Below, piece by piece: positions 26,553-34,591 of a DNA stretch of 64,000 bases (positions are counted from its first letter, which is position 1; every line of letters starts with the position of its first letter). The stretch spans positions 3,565,110-3,629,109 of the forward strand of contig NC_014844.1 in NCBI RefSeq assembly GCF_000176915.2, written 5' to 3'. The notes beneath the pieces are model-generated. The model was given only the letters and a program-made list of their open reading frames with translations. It made no database searches and was not told the DNA's origin. The DNA is from Pseudodesulfovibrio aespoeensis Aspo-2 (GTDB lineage Bacteria; Desulfobacterota; Desulfovibrionia; Desulfovibrionales; Desulfovibrionaceae). A program made the position numbers and the translations under genes.

Positions 26553-27509
26553 ATGAAATCCATCAGTCTGGTACTGGGCGCGAACAGGGCAACCCTGTCC
26601 GGTCCGCGCTCGAAGCAACACAGGGTCCGTCAGAATGCCCGAGCCTTTGCCAATCGGCTTCGCCGTGCGGGGTTCGGGGTTCGCAAATGGACCAACATCA
26701 CGAACAAGCATTTTGCTGCGGTTGCCAGGCAAATGAAAGACGAAGGCAGGGGTGACGGGCGAATCGCCGAAGTGTTTTCGGCGGCCCGTGACCTTTGCAA
26801 GGCCTACGGGAATATCAGCATTAGCCCGACCAATGATGTGTTTGACGTCCGGCGGGGCAGCATTGCCAACGCCAATAGCAAAGCGGTTGCCCCCGCCTTC
26901 GTGCAGGGGGCAATCGACAAGCTGGAAAACGAGCTTGGCTATGAATCTGGTCCTCGGTGTGCCGCCCAAATCCGCCTGCAATGGGAACTGGGGCTCCGCC
27001 GCGAAGAATCGGCGAAAGTCGATCTGGTCGCGGACTGGGACAGGGAAGGCCGCAGCCTGCTCATCCAGTATGGGACGAAAGGGGGACGGCCGAGGACGCT
27101 GACCAATCTGTCTGACAAGCAGCAGGAGGCCTTGGAAAGGGCGCTGCCTTGGGTCAGCCAATCCGACAGGGCGGGGATTCATAATCTCATGCCTGAAGGG
27201 ATGGGCGACAAGTGGCAGGAAAAGTTGTCCTATGCGGCCAGACTGTGCGGTTTCACCAAGAAGGATAGCGGGTGGACCCTGCACAGCAACCGCCATGAAC
27301 GGTTCCACCACATGTACGTCGAGCACACGGGCTATCAGCCGCCCAACCAGCACGAATCCGTGGAAGCCTTCCAGAAGGCCGCACATGACATGGCTGGGGA
27401 CGAATGGCCCAGGCTCGACGCCGAAGCCCGTGACGACATCGAAGTGACCGCAGGACATTCCGCAGGAAGGCGGGATGTGTCCGATGCCTATCTTGGCAGC
27501 AGTCAGTGA
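26553..27509 (+). CDS. Integrase-domain tyrosine recombinase (Integrase_1 type)
   Basis: A 318-residue protein. The N-terminal core-binding (SAM-like) part is about 20-115, and the catalytic part 115-318 has the Arg box WELGLRREESAK (R149), LHSNRHERFHHMYVEHTGY (H244, R247 region) and TAGHSAGRRDVSDAYLG (H302, Y313). This matches the integrase-domain family seen in integrative elements of Proteobacteria. The ATG at 26553 has an ideal AAGGAG site. It differs strongly from the second recombinase at 28126. It may act in integration or excision, or resolve element multimers. It has its own terminator. Confidence 0.85.
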   Translation: MKSISLVLGANRATLSGPRSKQHRVRQNARAFANRLRRAGFGVRKWTNITNKHFAAVARQMKDEGRGDGRIAEVFSAARDLCKAYGNISISPTNDVFDVRRGSIANANSKAVAPAFVQGAIDKLENELGYESGPRCAAQIRLQWELGLRREESAKVDLVADWDREGRSLLIQYGTKGGRPRTLTNLSDKQQEALERALPWVSQSDRAGIHNLMPEGMGDKWQEKLSYAARLCGFTKKDSGWTLHSNRHERFHHMYVEHTGYQPPNQHESVEAFQKAAHDMAGDEWPRLDAEARDDIEVTAGHSAGRRDVSDAYLGSSQ

Positions 27510-27513
27510 CAGG

Positions 27514-27540
27514 ACCCCGCTTCGGCGGGGTTTCCTCTTA
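27514..27540 (+). terminator. Terminator of the first recombinase gene
   Basis: The ACCCCGC/GCGGGGT stem with TTCG tetraloop (27514-27531) is followed by a pyrimidine-rich TTTCCTCTT, 5 bases after the stop. Confidence 0.8.
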
Positions 27541-27547
27541 TGCGTGA

Positions 27548-27599
27548 GGTTCCATGGAGGAGACACGTCGCCTGGGCGATGTGTCTCCTCCATGGAACC
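27548..27599. repeat. Perfect 19-bp inverted repeat
   Basis: GGTTCCATGGAGGAGACAC (27548-27566) and its exact complement (27581-27599) are separated by 14 bases. It lies directly after the recombinase terminator and abuts a second palindrome. It has no T run, so it is more likely a protein-binding or recombination site than a terminator. Confidence 0.8.
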
Positions 27600-27642
27600 G
27601 TCCTTCCCTCCAGTCGGCTTGGGGCCGACAGGAGGGAAGGAC
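27600..27642. repeat. Second long inverted repeat, back to back with the first
   Basis: GTCCTTCCCTCC (27600-27611) pairs with GGAGGGAAGGAC (27631-27642). After one A/A mismatch the inner GTCGG/CCGAC pairs as well, leaving a 7-base loop. Pairing is 17 of 18 positions. It follows the 19-bp repeat without a gap. Confidence 0.8.
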
Positions 27643-27968
27643 TATCGCCAAATGAGGCCCGTTACCTGGGAACGAATTTCGATTTTTCCAGATGGGGTCG
27701 TGAAACGCAGCGGTTTGAATTGACTCGTTCATTCAATCAGGCAGCGCTCTGGCATCTGGCCGATGGTCTCGTTGCCTGCACCAAAAATGGTGCTCGAGAA
27801 CGTGGAGGTCCGAGGGCCATCCGGAAAATGTCACTTTCTGAAATTTTCCCCCTTGCCGAGCTTGCGTTTTCATATTCCGGGAGTGTCAAACTGACCTGTG
27901 GGGCGACAATCCATGTCGGCTCACGGCGGACAGGGCGGGAGATTTAAGGACAAGACCGGGGAAGAATC
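27643..27968. other. Region between palindromes and the excisionase-like gene
   Basis: A frame is open from before the palindromes to 27947, but it would have to read through both hairpins and its product matches nothing I know. It is treated as non-coding. It should hold the promoter for the HTH and integrase genes. Confidence 0.4.
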
Positions 27969-28304
27969 GTGGGCTTTGACAACGAAGCGAAACCGAGCAT
28001 ACTCACCGTAAAGGATGTCGCAGACTATCTGGGCAAAAGCGTGGACTGGGTCTACGACCATGCCGAAGACATCGGCGGCGTCAAACGCGGTGGGTCATGG
28101 TTCTTCCCTTCCCGGAGGGACATTTATGACCATCTATTCCAAAGCCGGAAAAGGGTTCCGGTACGACTTCATGGTGAAGGGCAAGCGCTACACCAAGGCG
28201 TGGTTTCGGACAAAACGCGAAGCGCAGGCGGCGCAGGCGCAAAGAAAAAAGGAGGTGGCGAAGGCAGACAAGATGGCCGAAAGGAACGACATGGGCTTGC
28301 TTGA
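27969..28304 (+). CDS. Excisionase-like HTH protein overlapping the integrase
   Basis: The GTG start at 27969 follows GGGGAAG. Residues 10-60 are an HTH_17 domain: ILTVKDVADYLGKSVDWVYDH, a GGVKRGGSWFFP wing and SRRDIYDHLF. This is typical of excisionases and of small regulators that direct a tyrosine recombinase. Beyond residue 60 the frame continues for another 50 codons, overlapping the integrase start by 179 bp, and the product becomes Gly/Lys/Arg-rich and looks unfolded. Either the tail is real, or a frameshift joins the HTH to the integrase. Confidence 0.65.
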   Translation: MGFDNEAKPSILTVKDVADYLGKSVDWVYDHAEDIGGVKRGGSWFFPSRRDIYDHLFQSRKRVPVRLHGEGQALHQGVVSDKTRSAGGAGAKKKGGGEGRQDGRKERHGLA

Positions 28305-29193
28305 CATGCTCAACAGGCGACTTGACACATTGCAGGAGCGCTCGTTTTCGACCCAGTATTACAAGAACACCCGCTACGCCGCCCAGCGGTTGCTCAAGCA
28401 CTTCGGCGATGTGCCGTGCAGCACCATTACCAGCAGAATGGCTGACGATTACTTGCTGTCCCGGTCCAGGTCGTCGACGCCCCTGGCGGCCAATGCCGAC
28501 CTGCTGCTCCTGCGGGCGACATTCGCCTGGGCCATGAAAAGGGGACAGCGGTTCATCGCCGACAACCCCTTTGCCGGGCTGGAATCGTTTCCAAGCCATT
28601 TGGCCGAGAAGAAGAGGCGGACACCGGATTCCCAGACTCTGGACCGGATCATCGCGGCGGCCAAACCTGAAGACCAACCATACCTGTGGGTGATCCGCGA
28701 GACCCTGGCCCGAAGCGTCGAGGTGCATCGGTTGAAATGGAAGCGGGTCAACTTCGAGGACCGGTACGTGGAGTTGAAGACCTTCAAGAACAAGGACCGA
28801 AAGCCCGTGCTCCGGCAGGTGCCGATGACCGACAAGCTGTACGAGGTGCTCAGTGAACTGTATGCCAGGCGCGACCCAGAAAAGGAATGGGTGTTCTGGT
28901 GCCGCAGCTACAGCCACAAGCTGAAACGGATGGTGGACGGGCCCTACACCAAGGGCCGCTACACCATGCTCAAGACGGCGTGCAGGAAGGCCGGTGTCGG
29001 CTACTATTCGTTCCATCGCTTCCGGGCATCGGGTGCTTCGGTGATGGACAACAACGGCGCGCTCATCTCGGGCATTCAGCATCTGCTGGGGCATGCCGAC
29101 CGACGGAGCACCGAGATCTATCTGGAAAAGCTGCGGAACGTGGAACGGGACGCCATGGCAATCTATGAAGCGCAAAGCCGCCGGGTTGCCTGA
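28126..29193 (+). CDS. int: Phage-type tyrosine recombinase (integrase of the island)
   Basis: A 355-residue integrase. It has an N-terminal arm-binding-like part (MTIYSKAGKGFRYDFMVKGK), a core-binding domain at about 60-160 and a catalytic domain at 180-355. The Arg box is RETLARSVEVHRLKW, followed by the FHRFRASGAS His/Arg motif and LLGHADRRSTEIYLEKL with the nucleophilic Tyr. The ATG at 28126 has a GGAGGG site; an upstream in-frame extension has no better start. It lies at the right edge of the island with its 3' end facing the flank, as is usual for site-specific integrases. A 95%-identical copy of its 3' end lies inverted at 51307-51606. Confidence 0.92.
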   Translation: MTIYSKAGKGFRYDFMVKGKRYTKAWFRTKREAQAAQAQRKKEVAKADKMAERNDMGLLDMLNRRLDTLQERSFSTQYYKNTRYAAQRLLKHFGDVPCSTITSRMADDYLLSRSRSSTPLAANADLLLLRATFAWAMKRGQRFIADNPFAGLESFPSHLAEKKRRTPDSQTLDRIIAAAKPEDQPYLWVIRETLARSVEVHRLKWKRVNFEDRYVELKTFKNKDRKPVLRQVPMTDKLYEVLSELYARRDPEKEWVFWCRSYSHKLKRMVDGPYTKGRYTMLKTACRKAGVGYYSFHRFRASGASVMDNNGALISGIQHLLGHADRRSTEIYLEKLRNVERDAMAIYEAQSRRVA

Positions 29194-29340
29194 CGGATTC
29201 ACACACGGTAGTCACACACAAAGATCAACGGGCTGCGACCAATCGGTCGCAACCCGTTGAAAACAGAAGGCAAGAGCCGATAGTCCCACACAAGGTGGCG
29301 GCTATTCCCAAAAGTTTTCCCCCCCGGAATCTCTCACCCC
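29039..29340 (+). repeat. Inverted repeat A: integrase 3' end plus island right border
   Basis: About 300 bp, covering the last 51 codons of the integrase, its trailer and the island border, are repeated in reverse orientation at 51307-51606 with roughly a dozen substitutions and two 1-bp indels. The trailer contains a stem (29226-29232/29253-29259 and 29234-29240/29245-29251). It ends with AAAAGTTTTCCCCCCC at 29310-29325, the right arm of the split palindrome. Confidence 0.9.
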
Positions 29341-30491
29341 AACCCAACCAGCTCTTCCAAATTCCGGGCGGTGGCAGCGGCGCCGTCGAGGTTGAGGGGT
29401 GTGGCTGTGGTGGTGCGTGTCAGGGCTTGGGTGATGCGTGTGGCGAGTCGGGCGGGATCGAGGTCGGCCGGGGCCAGCAGCCCGACAGCGTGGCGTTGTT
29501 CGAGGCGGCTGGTGCGCATGGCTTGTTCGCGGTTTTGGGTGAAGGGGAGGATGAGGCCGTAGGTGTTGGCGGCCAGGAGGTTCATGGTGGTGTTGTAGCC
29601 GCCGAGCGACAGGGAGAGGTTGGCCGCGTCGAGGTAGGCGGGGAAGCGGCTGGTGAAGCGGCGGACGGTGATGTGCGGATGGTTGGCGGCCAGGGCCTGG
29701 CAGCGGGCATGGTCGGCGTCCGGGGCGTAGGGGCCGGTGAAGGCCATGAGGGCATGGGGGTGCGTTTCGGCCAGGATTATGGAGGAGTGAATGGCAGCGC
29801 GGATGAGTTCGTTGCCCACCTGGCCGCCGCCTGCGCTGGCGACTATGAGCGGGGTGTCGAGGCCGAGTTCGTGGCGCAGGGCGGTGCCTGCGCCGGGAGC
29901 GGACCGGGCGGCCACGTAGCCGGTGTAGCGCACGGGCGGGGCGATGTCGGCCATAGCGGGAAAGGTTTCGTCCAGGGTGACAAGGGTCGGGTCGGCGTGG
30001 ACCAGGACGAGGTCGAAGTGGGGGTTGAGCATGTCGAGCACGCGGCGGGCGTATTTGGCGGGATCAGGCTTTTCCACCAGGATGTCGCGCAGGCTGCATG
30101 CGGTCTTGCAGCGTCCCCACTCCCCTGCCCTGACGCCTTTGAGGATGGGCAGCAGCTCGAAGCGGAAGGCGCGGCGGCCAAAGGGGAAAAGCTCGACCAG
30201 CAGGATGTCGGGCCGGTACTGGGCCATGACGGCGCGAAAGCGGTCGAGTCGGCGGGCGCGCACCTCGTCGAGGGAAAGGCCGGGTTCCATAGGAATGAAG
30301 GTCTTGAAGTCCGGGGACATCATCAGGCCGGGCAACCGCTCGTGGACCATGTTGGCCAGGGGCTCGAAATCGATCTCAGCCCCGCCCGTGACCATGACCA
30401 CCTCGTGGTTGGCCAGGGCGCGGACGATCTCCAGGGAGCGGAAGACGTGGCCCACGCCGAGCACGTGCTGGCAGTAGAAAAGAACGCGCAT
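29334..30491 (-). CDS. Glycosyltransferase with MurG-like two-domain fold
   Basis: A 385-residue protein beginning MRVLFYCQHVLGVGHVFRSL, the GH-R-S type opening of UDP-GlcNAc-transferase-like GT-B enzymes. The C-terminal donor half has SAGGGQVGNELIRAA and LSLGGYNTTMNLLA. It probably transfers a hexosamine or similar sugar to an envelope or secreted glycan, at the cytoplasmic face of the membrane. The ATG at 30491 has AGGAG 6 bases upstream; a TTG one codon earlier is possible. It overlaps the upstream phosphatase stop by one base, and the island border lies 6 bases past its stop. Confidence 0.85.
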   Translation of the reverse strand: MRVLFYCQHVLGVGHVFRSLEIVRALANHEVVMVTGGAEIDFEPLANMVHERLPGLMMSPDFKTFIPMEPGLSLDEVRARRLDRFRAVMAQYRPDILLVELFPFGRRAFRFELLPILKGVRAGEWGRCKTACSLRDILVEKPDPAKYARRVLDMLNPHFDLVLVHADPTLVTLDETFPAMADIAPPVRYTGYVAARSAPGAGTALRHELGLDTPLIVASAGGGQVGNELIRAAIHSSIILAETHPHALMAFTGPYAPDADHARCQALAANHPHITVRRFTSRFPAYLDAANLSLSLGGYNTTMNLLAANTYGLILPFTQNREQAMRTSRLEQRHAVGLLAPADLDPARLATRITQALTRTTTATPLNLDGAAATARNLEELVGLG

Positions 30492-31183
30492 CAACGCTCC
30501 TGACGTTCCAGTTCTCCCTTGTCCGGATTAAGCGGGTCCGGCTCGGGGATGTCCAGCGCGGCCAGATCCCGGACCGCAGCGGCCAATGCGTCGAACTCCA
30601 GATTCAACTGGGCCGGGGCCAGCTCGTTGTCCAGGCATTCGATGCGGTGCAGCCGGTATGGCTTGATGGGCCGGGGATCGCCGGGCAGGTAGTCCAGGCC
30701 GGACAGGGCATAGGCCAGACACTTGAGCACCCCGTGGTGGGTGACGACCAGGACCGAGGCGCGGGGATGGGCGGCGGCGAACCCGATCAGGGCGTCGCAG
30801 GCGCGCATGAGCACGCTGTCCCGGCTCTCGCCGCCGGGCGGAGTAAAGGCGAAGCCCCGTTTTTCCTGGGCCTTGACTGCACTGCGCAGTTCCTTGAGTT
30901 CGGCCTTGGTCAGGCCGGTCCACTGGCCCCAGTCCTGCTCGACCAGTCCAGGGTCAGTGTGCAGGGGCAGGCCAAGGTGCGCATTGAGGATTTGGGCGGT
31001 TTCCACGGCCCGGCCCAGGGGGCTGGTCAGAATCATGTCGAACGTGCCTTCAGGGAGCGATTGCGCCCAGTTGCGGGCCATCCCGCACCCCTCCTCGGAC
31101 AAGGCGGTATCAGTCTGCCCCTGGATGCGCGACTGGACGTTCCAGTCGGTCCGTGCGTGGCGCAGGCAGTAAAAAGTGGTCAT
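30491..31183 (-). CDS. Histidine phosphatase family protein
   Basis: A 230-residue phosphoglycerate-mutase-fold protein: the catalytic motif LRHARTDWN (RHG type, H9), the second Arg in LTSPLGRAVETA, an acidic EQDWGQWTG loop and a distal HHG (VVTHHGVLKCLAYAL). It could dephosphorylate a sugar phosphate or nucleotide-sugar precursor. It lies between two glycosyltransferases with one-base overlaps on both sides, so a step in glycan synthesis is plausible. The exact substrate cannot be read. Confidence 0.88.
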   Translation of the reverse strand: MTTFYCLRHARTDWNVQSRIQGQTDTALSEEGCGMARNWAQSLPEGTFDMILTSPLGRAVETAQILNAHLGLPLHTDPGLVEQDWGQWTGLTKAELKELRSAVKAQEKRGFAFTPPGGESRDSVLMRACDALIGFAAAHPRASVLVVTHHGVLKCLAYALSGLDYLPGDPRPIKPYRLHRIECLDNELAPAQLNLEFDALAAAVRDLAALDIPEPDPLNPDKGELERQER

Positions 31184-32334
31184 CAGCCCTGTCTCCTTGT
31201 TGTGACGATGCGCTCCATGGTCCGGGCCATGTCGAGGTAATTGATGGGCGCGCTGTGGCTGCGGGCCACGTGGTCCACGGCCTGGACGCCGAGCCGCAGG
31301 CGCAGTTCGCGGTCCACGACCAGCCGCTCCACGGCCTGGGCAAAGGCGGTTTCATCGGCAGGCGTGATCAGGCCGGACACCTCGTGGGCCACCACGTGGG
31401 GCGCGCCCTCGTCGTCCGTGGCCACCACGGGCAGGCCGCACTGCTGGGCCTCCAGGTAGACCATGCCCACGCTCTCCTTCAGGCCGGGGAAGGCGAACAG
31501 GTCGCCCGCGCTGAACACCCCGGAGAGATCGCTCCGGTCCACCATGCCGAGGAAACGGACCTGCTCGCCCAGTGCGGCCCGGGCCTGGGTTTCGAGCCCG
31601 GCGCGCATGGGGCCGTCGCCCGCCAGCACGAGGCGCACGTCGCACCCCCTGGCCGCCAGACCGGCGCAGGCGCGGATGGTCCACTCCACCCCAACGGTCT
31701 TGACCCCTGGCCGCATCATGGCCGCCGAGACCACCACCACCGAGTCGCCCGCGCCCCACTGGCCGCGCAGCCGCTGCCGGGCCGCCCCGTCGCGGGCGAA
31801 GAGGCCGTCGGGCAGGCCGGGCCGGACATAGGAGTAGCGGTCGCCGGGCAGAAAATTGGCGCATCCTGCCAGATCGTTGACCCGATTGCAAAAGACGTGA
31901 TCAGCCCGCTCCATGGCCCGCCTGTTGAGCACATAGCCCGGCCAGGACGAGACCCGTCTGGCCCGGTTGTGGGCATGAGAGGCCTGAAAGAGAAAATAGG
32001 GAATGGAGAGCCGCGCCACGGCCAGGGGGCCAAGGGCATCGGGCACCTTGTAGTAGGTTCCGCAGGTGAGCCAGCAGTCTGCGCCGCGCGCCGCCTCGAC
32101 CATGTGGCCCAGGGTCACGAGCGCGCCGGGCCAGCGGTCCGGCCTCCAGTAGATTTCCTTGGCCGGAAAAAACGGCACGGGCAGGATCTCGTGACCATAC
32201 CCGGCCAGGGTCTGGAGCAGGTCGCGGGCAATGGTCACATCGCCCGAAACGCTCGGATGATGGACAGGCTTGAACGGGGTGCAATAGGCTATCTTCAACA
32301 GGTGCTCGCTGGTTGCGATGTGTCGCTGGGACAC
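31183..32334 (-). CDS. GT4-family glycosyltransferase
   Basis: A 383-residue GT-B glycosyltransferase. The N-terminal half opens LKIAYCTPFKPVHHPSVSGDV and includes a PYFLFQASHAHNRARR acceptor-side segment. The C-terminal Glycos_transf_1 domain contains LVLAGDGPMRAGLE and the E-x7-E-like nucleotide-sugar region FPGLKESVGMVYLEAQQCGLP. The start is uncertain: GTG at 32334 as given, or a TTG at the LKIAYC segment. It is first of a tightly coupled three-gene unit with the histidine phosphatase and the MurG-like transferase. Confidence 0.88.
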   Translation of the reverse strand: MSQRHIATSEHLLKIAYCTPFKPVHHPSVSGDVTIARDLLQTLAGYGHEILPVPFFPAKEIYWRPDRWPGALVTLGHMVEAARGADCWLTCGTYYKVPDALGPLAVARLSIPYFLFQASHAHNRARRVSSWPGYVLNRRAMERADHVFCNRVNDLAGCANFLPGDRYSYVRPGLPDGLFARDGAARQRLRGQWGAGDSVVVVSAAMMRPGVKTVGVEWTIRACAGLAARGCDVRLVLAGDGPMRAGLETQARAALGEQVRFLGMVDRSDLSGVFSAGDLFAFPGLKESVGMVYLEAQQCGLPVVATDDEGAPHVVAHEVSGLITPADETAFAQAVERLVVDRELRLRLGVQAVDHVARSHSAPINYLDMARTMERIVTTRRQG

Positions 32335-32393
32335 CCTTACACCAAAGCAGGGGCGCGTCCAAGGGGTACGGCTCTCGCCTGCTCGGAGCGGAA

Positions 32394-34460
32394 TCAGGGC
32401 GACGGGGGCAGGGTGAAGATGAAGACTGACCCCTGACCGGGCGTGCTCTGTGCCGTGAGGGTGCCGCCGTATCGTCCGACAATGCGGCGGCAGATGGCAA
32501 GACCCATGCCGCTGCCGCGCATGTCGTGGCCGTTGGTGGTGTCGCCCCTGACCTGATAGAAGGTCTCGAAGACGCGGGCCAGATGCTCCGGCGGAATGCC
32601 CACCCCGGTATCGGACACCGCGACCCTGAGCCAGCCCTGGTCCGTGGCCGAGGCCGAGAGACGGACCGTGCCCCGGCTGGTGAACTTGGCCCCGTTGCCC
32701 ACCAGATTGCCGAGCACCTGGAGCAGCCGGTCCGGGTCTGCCGTGATCCTGGGCAGCGGCCCGGCCACATCGATCTCGAAGGTCACGGCAGGATCGGTGA
32801 AATAGCCGCGCAGGACCGGGACGGCCCGCTCGATGAGCGGGGCCGGATCAAGGGGGGCGTCGTTCCAGATGGCCCCGCCCGATTCGAGCTTGGACAAATC
32901 GAGAAAATCGTTGACCAGCCGGGTCAGCCGCCCCCCCTCCTGCTCAATGATGGCGAGATTGGCCCTGATGCGCTCCCCCTTGGCGCGCAGATCGTCCGGT
33001 GCCGAGCACTCGGAGCCGCCCTCCATGGCCAGGGGGAGGAAATGCCGGTTGAAATCGCGGTCAATGAGCTTGCTGAAACCAAGCACCGAGGTCAGCGGCG
33101 TGCGCAGGTCGTGGGACACGGTGTTCAGGACCGCTGTCTTGAGTTCGTCGAGCTTGGTCAGTGCGGCGTTGGCCTGTTCCAGGTCGAGCGAGCGCTCCAC
33201 CAGCTCGGCAGTGCGCTCCTCGATGATCTCCTCCAGGGAGCGGTTGAACCTGGCCAGTTCGGCCTCGGCCAGCCGACGGGCCCTGATGTTGGCCAGCAGC
33301 AGCAGGATGGCCGCCAGCATCACGACCATGACCAGACAGATGGCCGCAATCTCGAACCTGTAGCGGTCGATCATGGACAGTGGCTTGTTGACCACGATGC
33401 TGCCCGACGGAACCAGGTCCGGGTCCAGGCCGTATTTTTTCATGACCGCGTAGTCGAACATGGGCCGGTTGGCGCTCTGGGCCATGACCGGGATGTCGTC
33501 GGCCTGCTCCCCGGCCATGATCCGGGCGGCCATGGTCGCGGCCAGCGCGCCCTGGTGATGGCCCGAGGCGAGAACACCGCCCACGAATCCGGCTGGCTCG
33601 CCGGGCTTTCCGGTGACCTGGCCGTTGCCGAGAAAGAAATCCCAGAATCCGTACATAGGCACGGCGAACGCCATGCTGAGGTGCTCCATGGCCTCGCCAT
33701 AGGTGTACCAGCGGCCAAGCCTGTCCAGGTTGTAGCTGACAAGCAGGCAGGCGTGGTCCTGTGGCAGGCTCGCCAGCAAGGTTTCAAGCTCCGCCATGGA
33801 GGTCTCCCCCACCCAGGAAAACTCTGCCCGGCCCGCGAAGCGCGGCAGCACCCTTTCGGTGGCCGCCCGGTTGATCCTGCCGGTGGTGGTCTCGTCGCTG
33901 ACCAGATGGATCGTCTTCACGCCGGGCTGGAGGGCGAAGATGGCCCCGATGGTTCCGGCGATGTCCACGGCCTCGAACACCCCGGTTACATTGGAGTATC
34001 GCCCGTTGGCGAGCAGCGCCTCGTCATTGACCCCGCAAAAGACCATGGGCGCGTCGCCGAACAGCTCCCTGCGGTGCGCCAGGGCGAACACGGCGGCGTT
34101 GTCGTCCGAGGTGATGATCACGTCGAAATGGGTGTTGGCATACTTGAGCCGGTACTGGCGCACCAGCAGGTCGAGGTATTCGGGGGTGTGAATATTCTTG
34201 GTGTCCATGAATTCCACATGGAGGCTCACCGGGTATTGCTGCCCGGCCAGGGTCTGCTCCACCCCGCGGGTGATGTCCGCTGTCCAGGACAGGGTTTGGC
34301 TGTAGGAATTGAGCAGCAGTATCCGGTACTCGTGGTGGGCCTGGGCCGGGCCGGGTCCGAGAGCGGGCGCAAGCAGGGCAAGGCACCACAGCAGAGCAAC
34401 CGCGCAGAAGCTTCTGCGGCAGGTGGCCGGGAAAGGAGCTATTCGCCAAGAGTGCATCAT
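32394..34460 (-). CDS. Sensor histidine kinase with periplasmic ABC-substrate-binding-like sensor
   Basis: A 688-residue protein. A signal-anchor at about 10-40 is followed by a periplasmic domain of the ABC_sub_bind type (about 45-360, starting YRILLLNSYSQTLSW), a membrane helix at about 368-392 and a coiled coil with EEIIEERTAELVERS. The HisKA H box is TVSHDLRTPLTSVLGF and the HATPase has DTGVGIPPEH and GSGMGLAICRRIVGR. It would sense a small ligand outside the inner membrane and phosphorylate a response regulator, which is not encoded nearby. Start chosen at the first of two adjacent ATGs (34460). Confidence 0.9.
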   Translation of the reverse strand: MMHSWRIAPFPATCRRSFCAVALLWCLALLAPALGPGPAQAHHEYRILLLNSYSQTLSWTADITRGVEQTLAGQQYPVSLHVEFMDTKNIHTPEYLDLLVRQYRLKYANTHFDVIITSDDNAAVFALAHRRELFGDAPMVFCGVNDEALLANGRYSNVTGVFEAVDIAGTIGAIFALQPGVKTIHLVSDETTTGRINRAATERVLPRFAGRAEFSWVGETSMAELETLLASLPQDHACLLVSYNLDRLGRWYTYGEAMEHLSMAFAVPMYGFWDFFLGNGQVTGKPGEPAGFVGGVLASGHHQGALAATMAARIMAGEQADDIPVMAQSANRPMFDYAVMKKYGLDPDLVPSGSIVVNKPLSMIDRYRFEIAAICLVMVVMLAAILLLLANIRARRLAEAELARFNRSLEEIIEERTAELVERSLDLEQANAALTKLDELKTAVLNTVSHDLRTPLTSVLGFSKLIDRDFNRHFLPLAMEGGSECSAPDDLRAKGERIRANLAIIEQEGGRLTRLVNDFLDLSKLESGGAIWNDAPLDPAPLIERAVPVLRGYFTDPAVTFEIDVAGPLPRITADPDRLLQVLGNLVGNGAKFTSRGTVRLSASATDQGWLRVAVSDTGVGIPPEHLARVFETFYQVRGDTTNGHDMRGSGMGLAICRRIVGRYGGTLTAQSTPGQGSVFIFTLPPSP

Positions 34461-34591
34461 GGTCACATGCCCTGGGCCGTCAAGAGGCCGGTTTTGGCAT
34501 GAACCATAGCACACCGGAGCACCCTCCGGCTACCGGAAAACAGTCAATCATCCCACGCTATAAAGAATCGGGCCAGGACCGGGTTCCCGTG

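Noticed and set aside
27548..27642. Back-to-back palindromes as a CRISPR array
   Set aside because: Only two different palindromes, no repeated unit with regular spacers and no cas genes.
27540..27947. 135-codon frame between the two recombinases
   Set aside because: It would read through two long palindromes, has no ribosome site and its product has no recognisable fold.
29226..29259. Hairpin after the integrase as a tRNA or tmRNA fragment
   Set aside because: The stem is strong but there is no acceptor stem, T-loop sequence or CCA end; no tRNA gene is seen at either island border.
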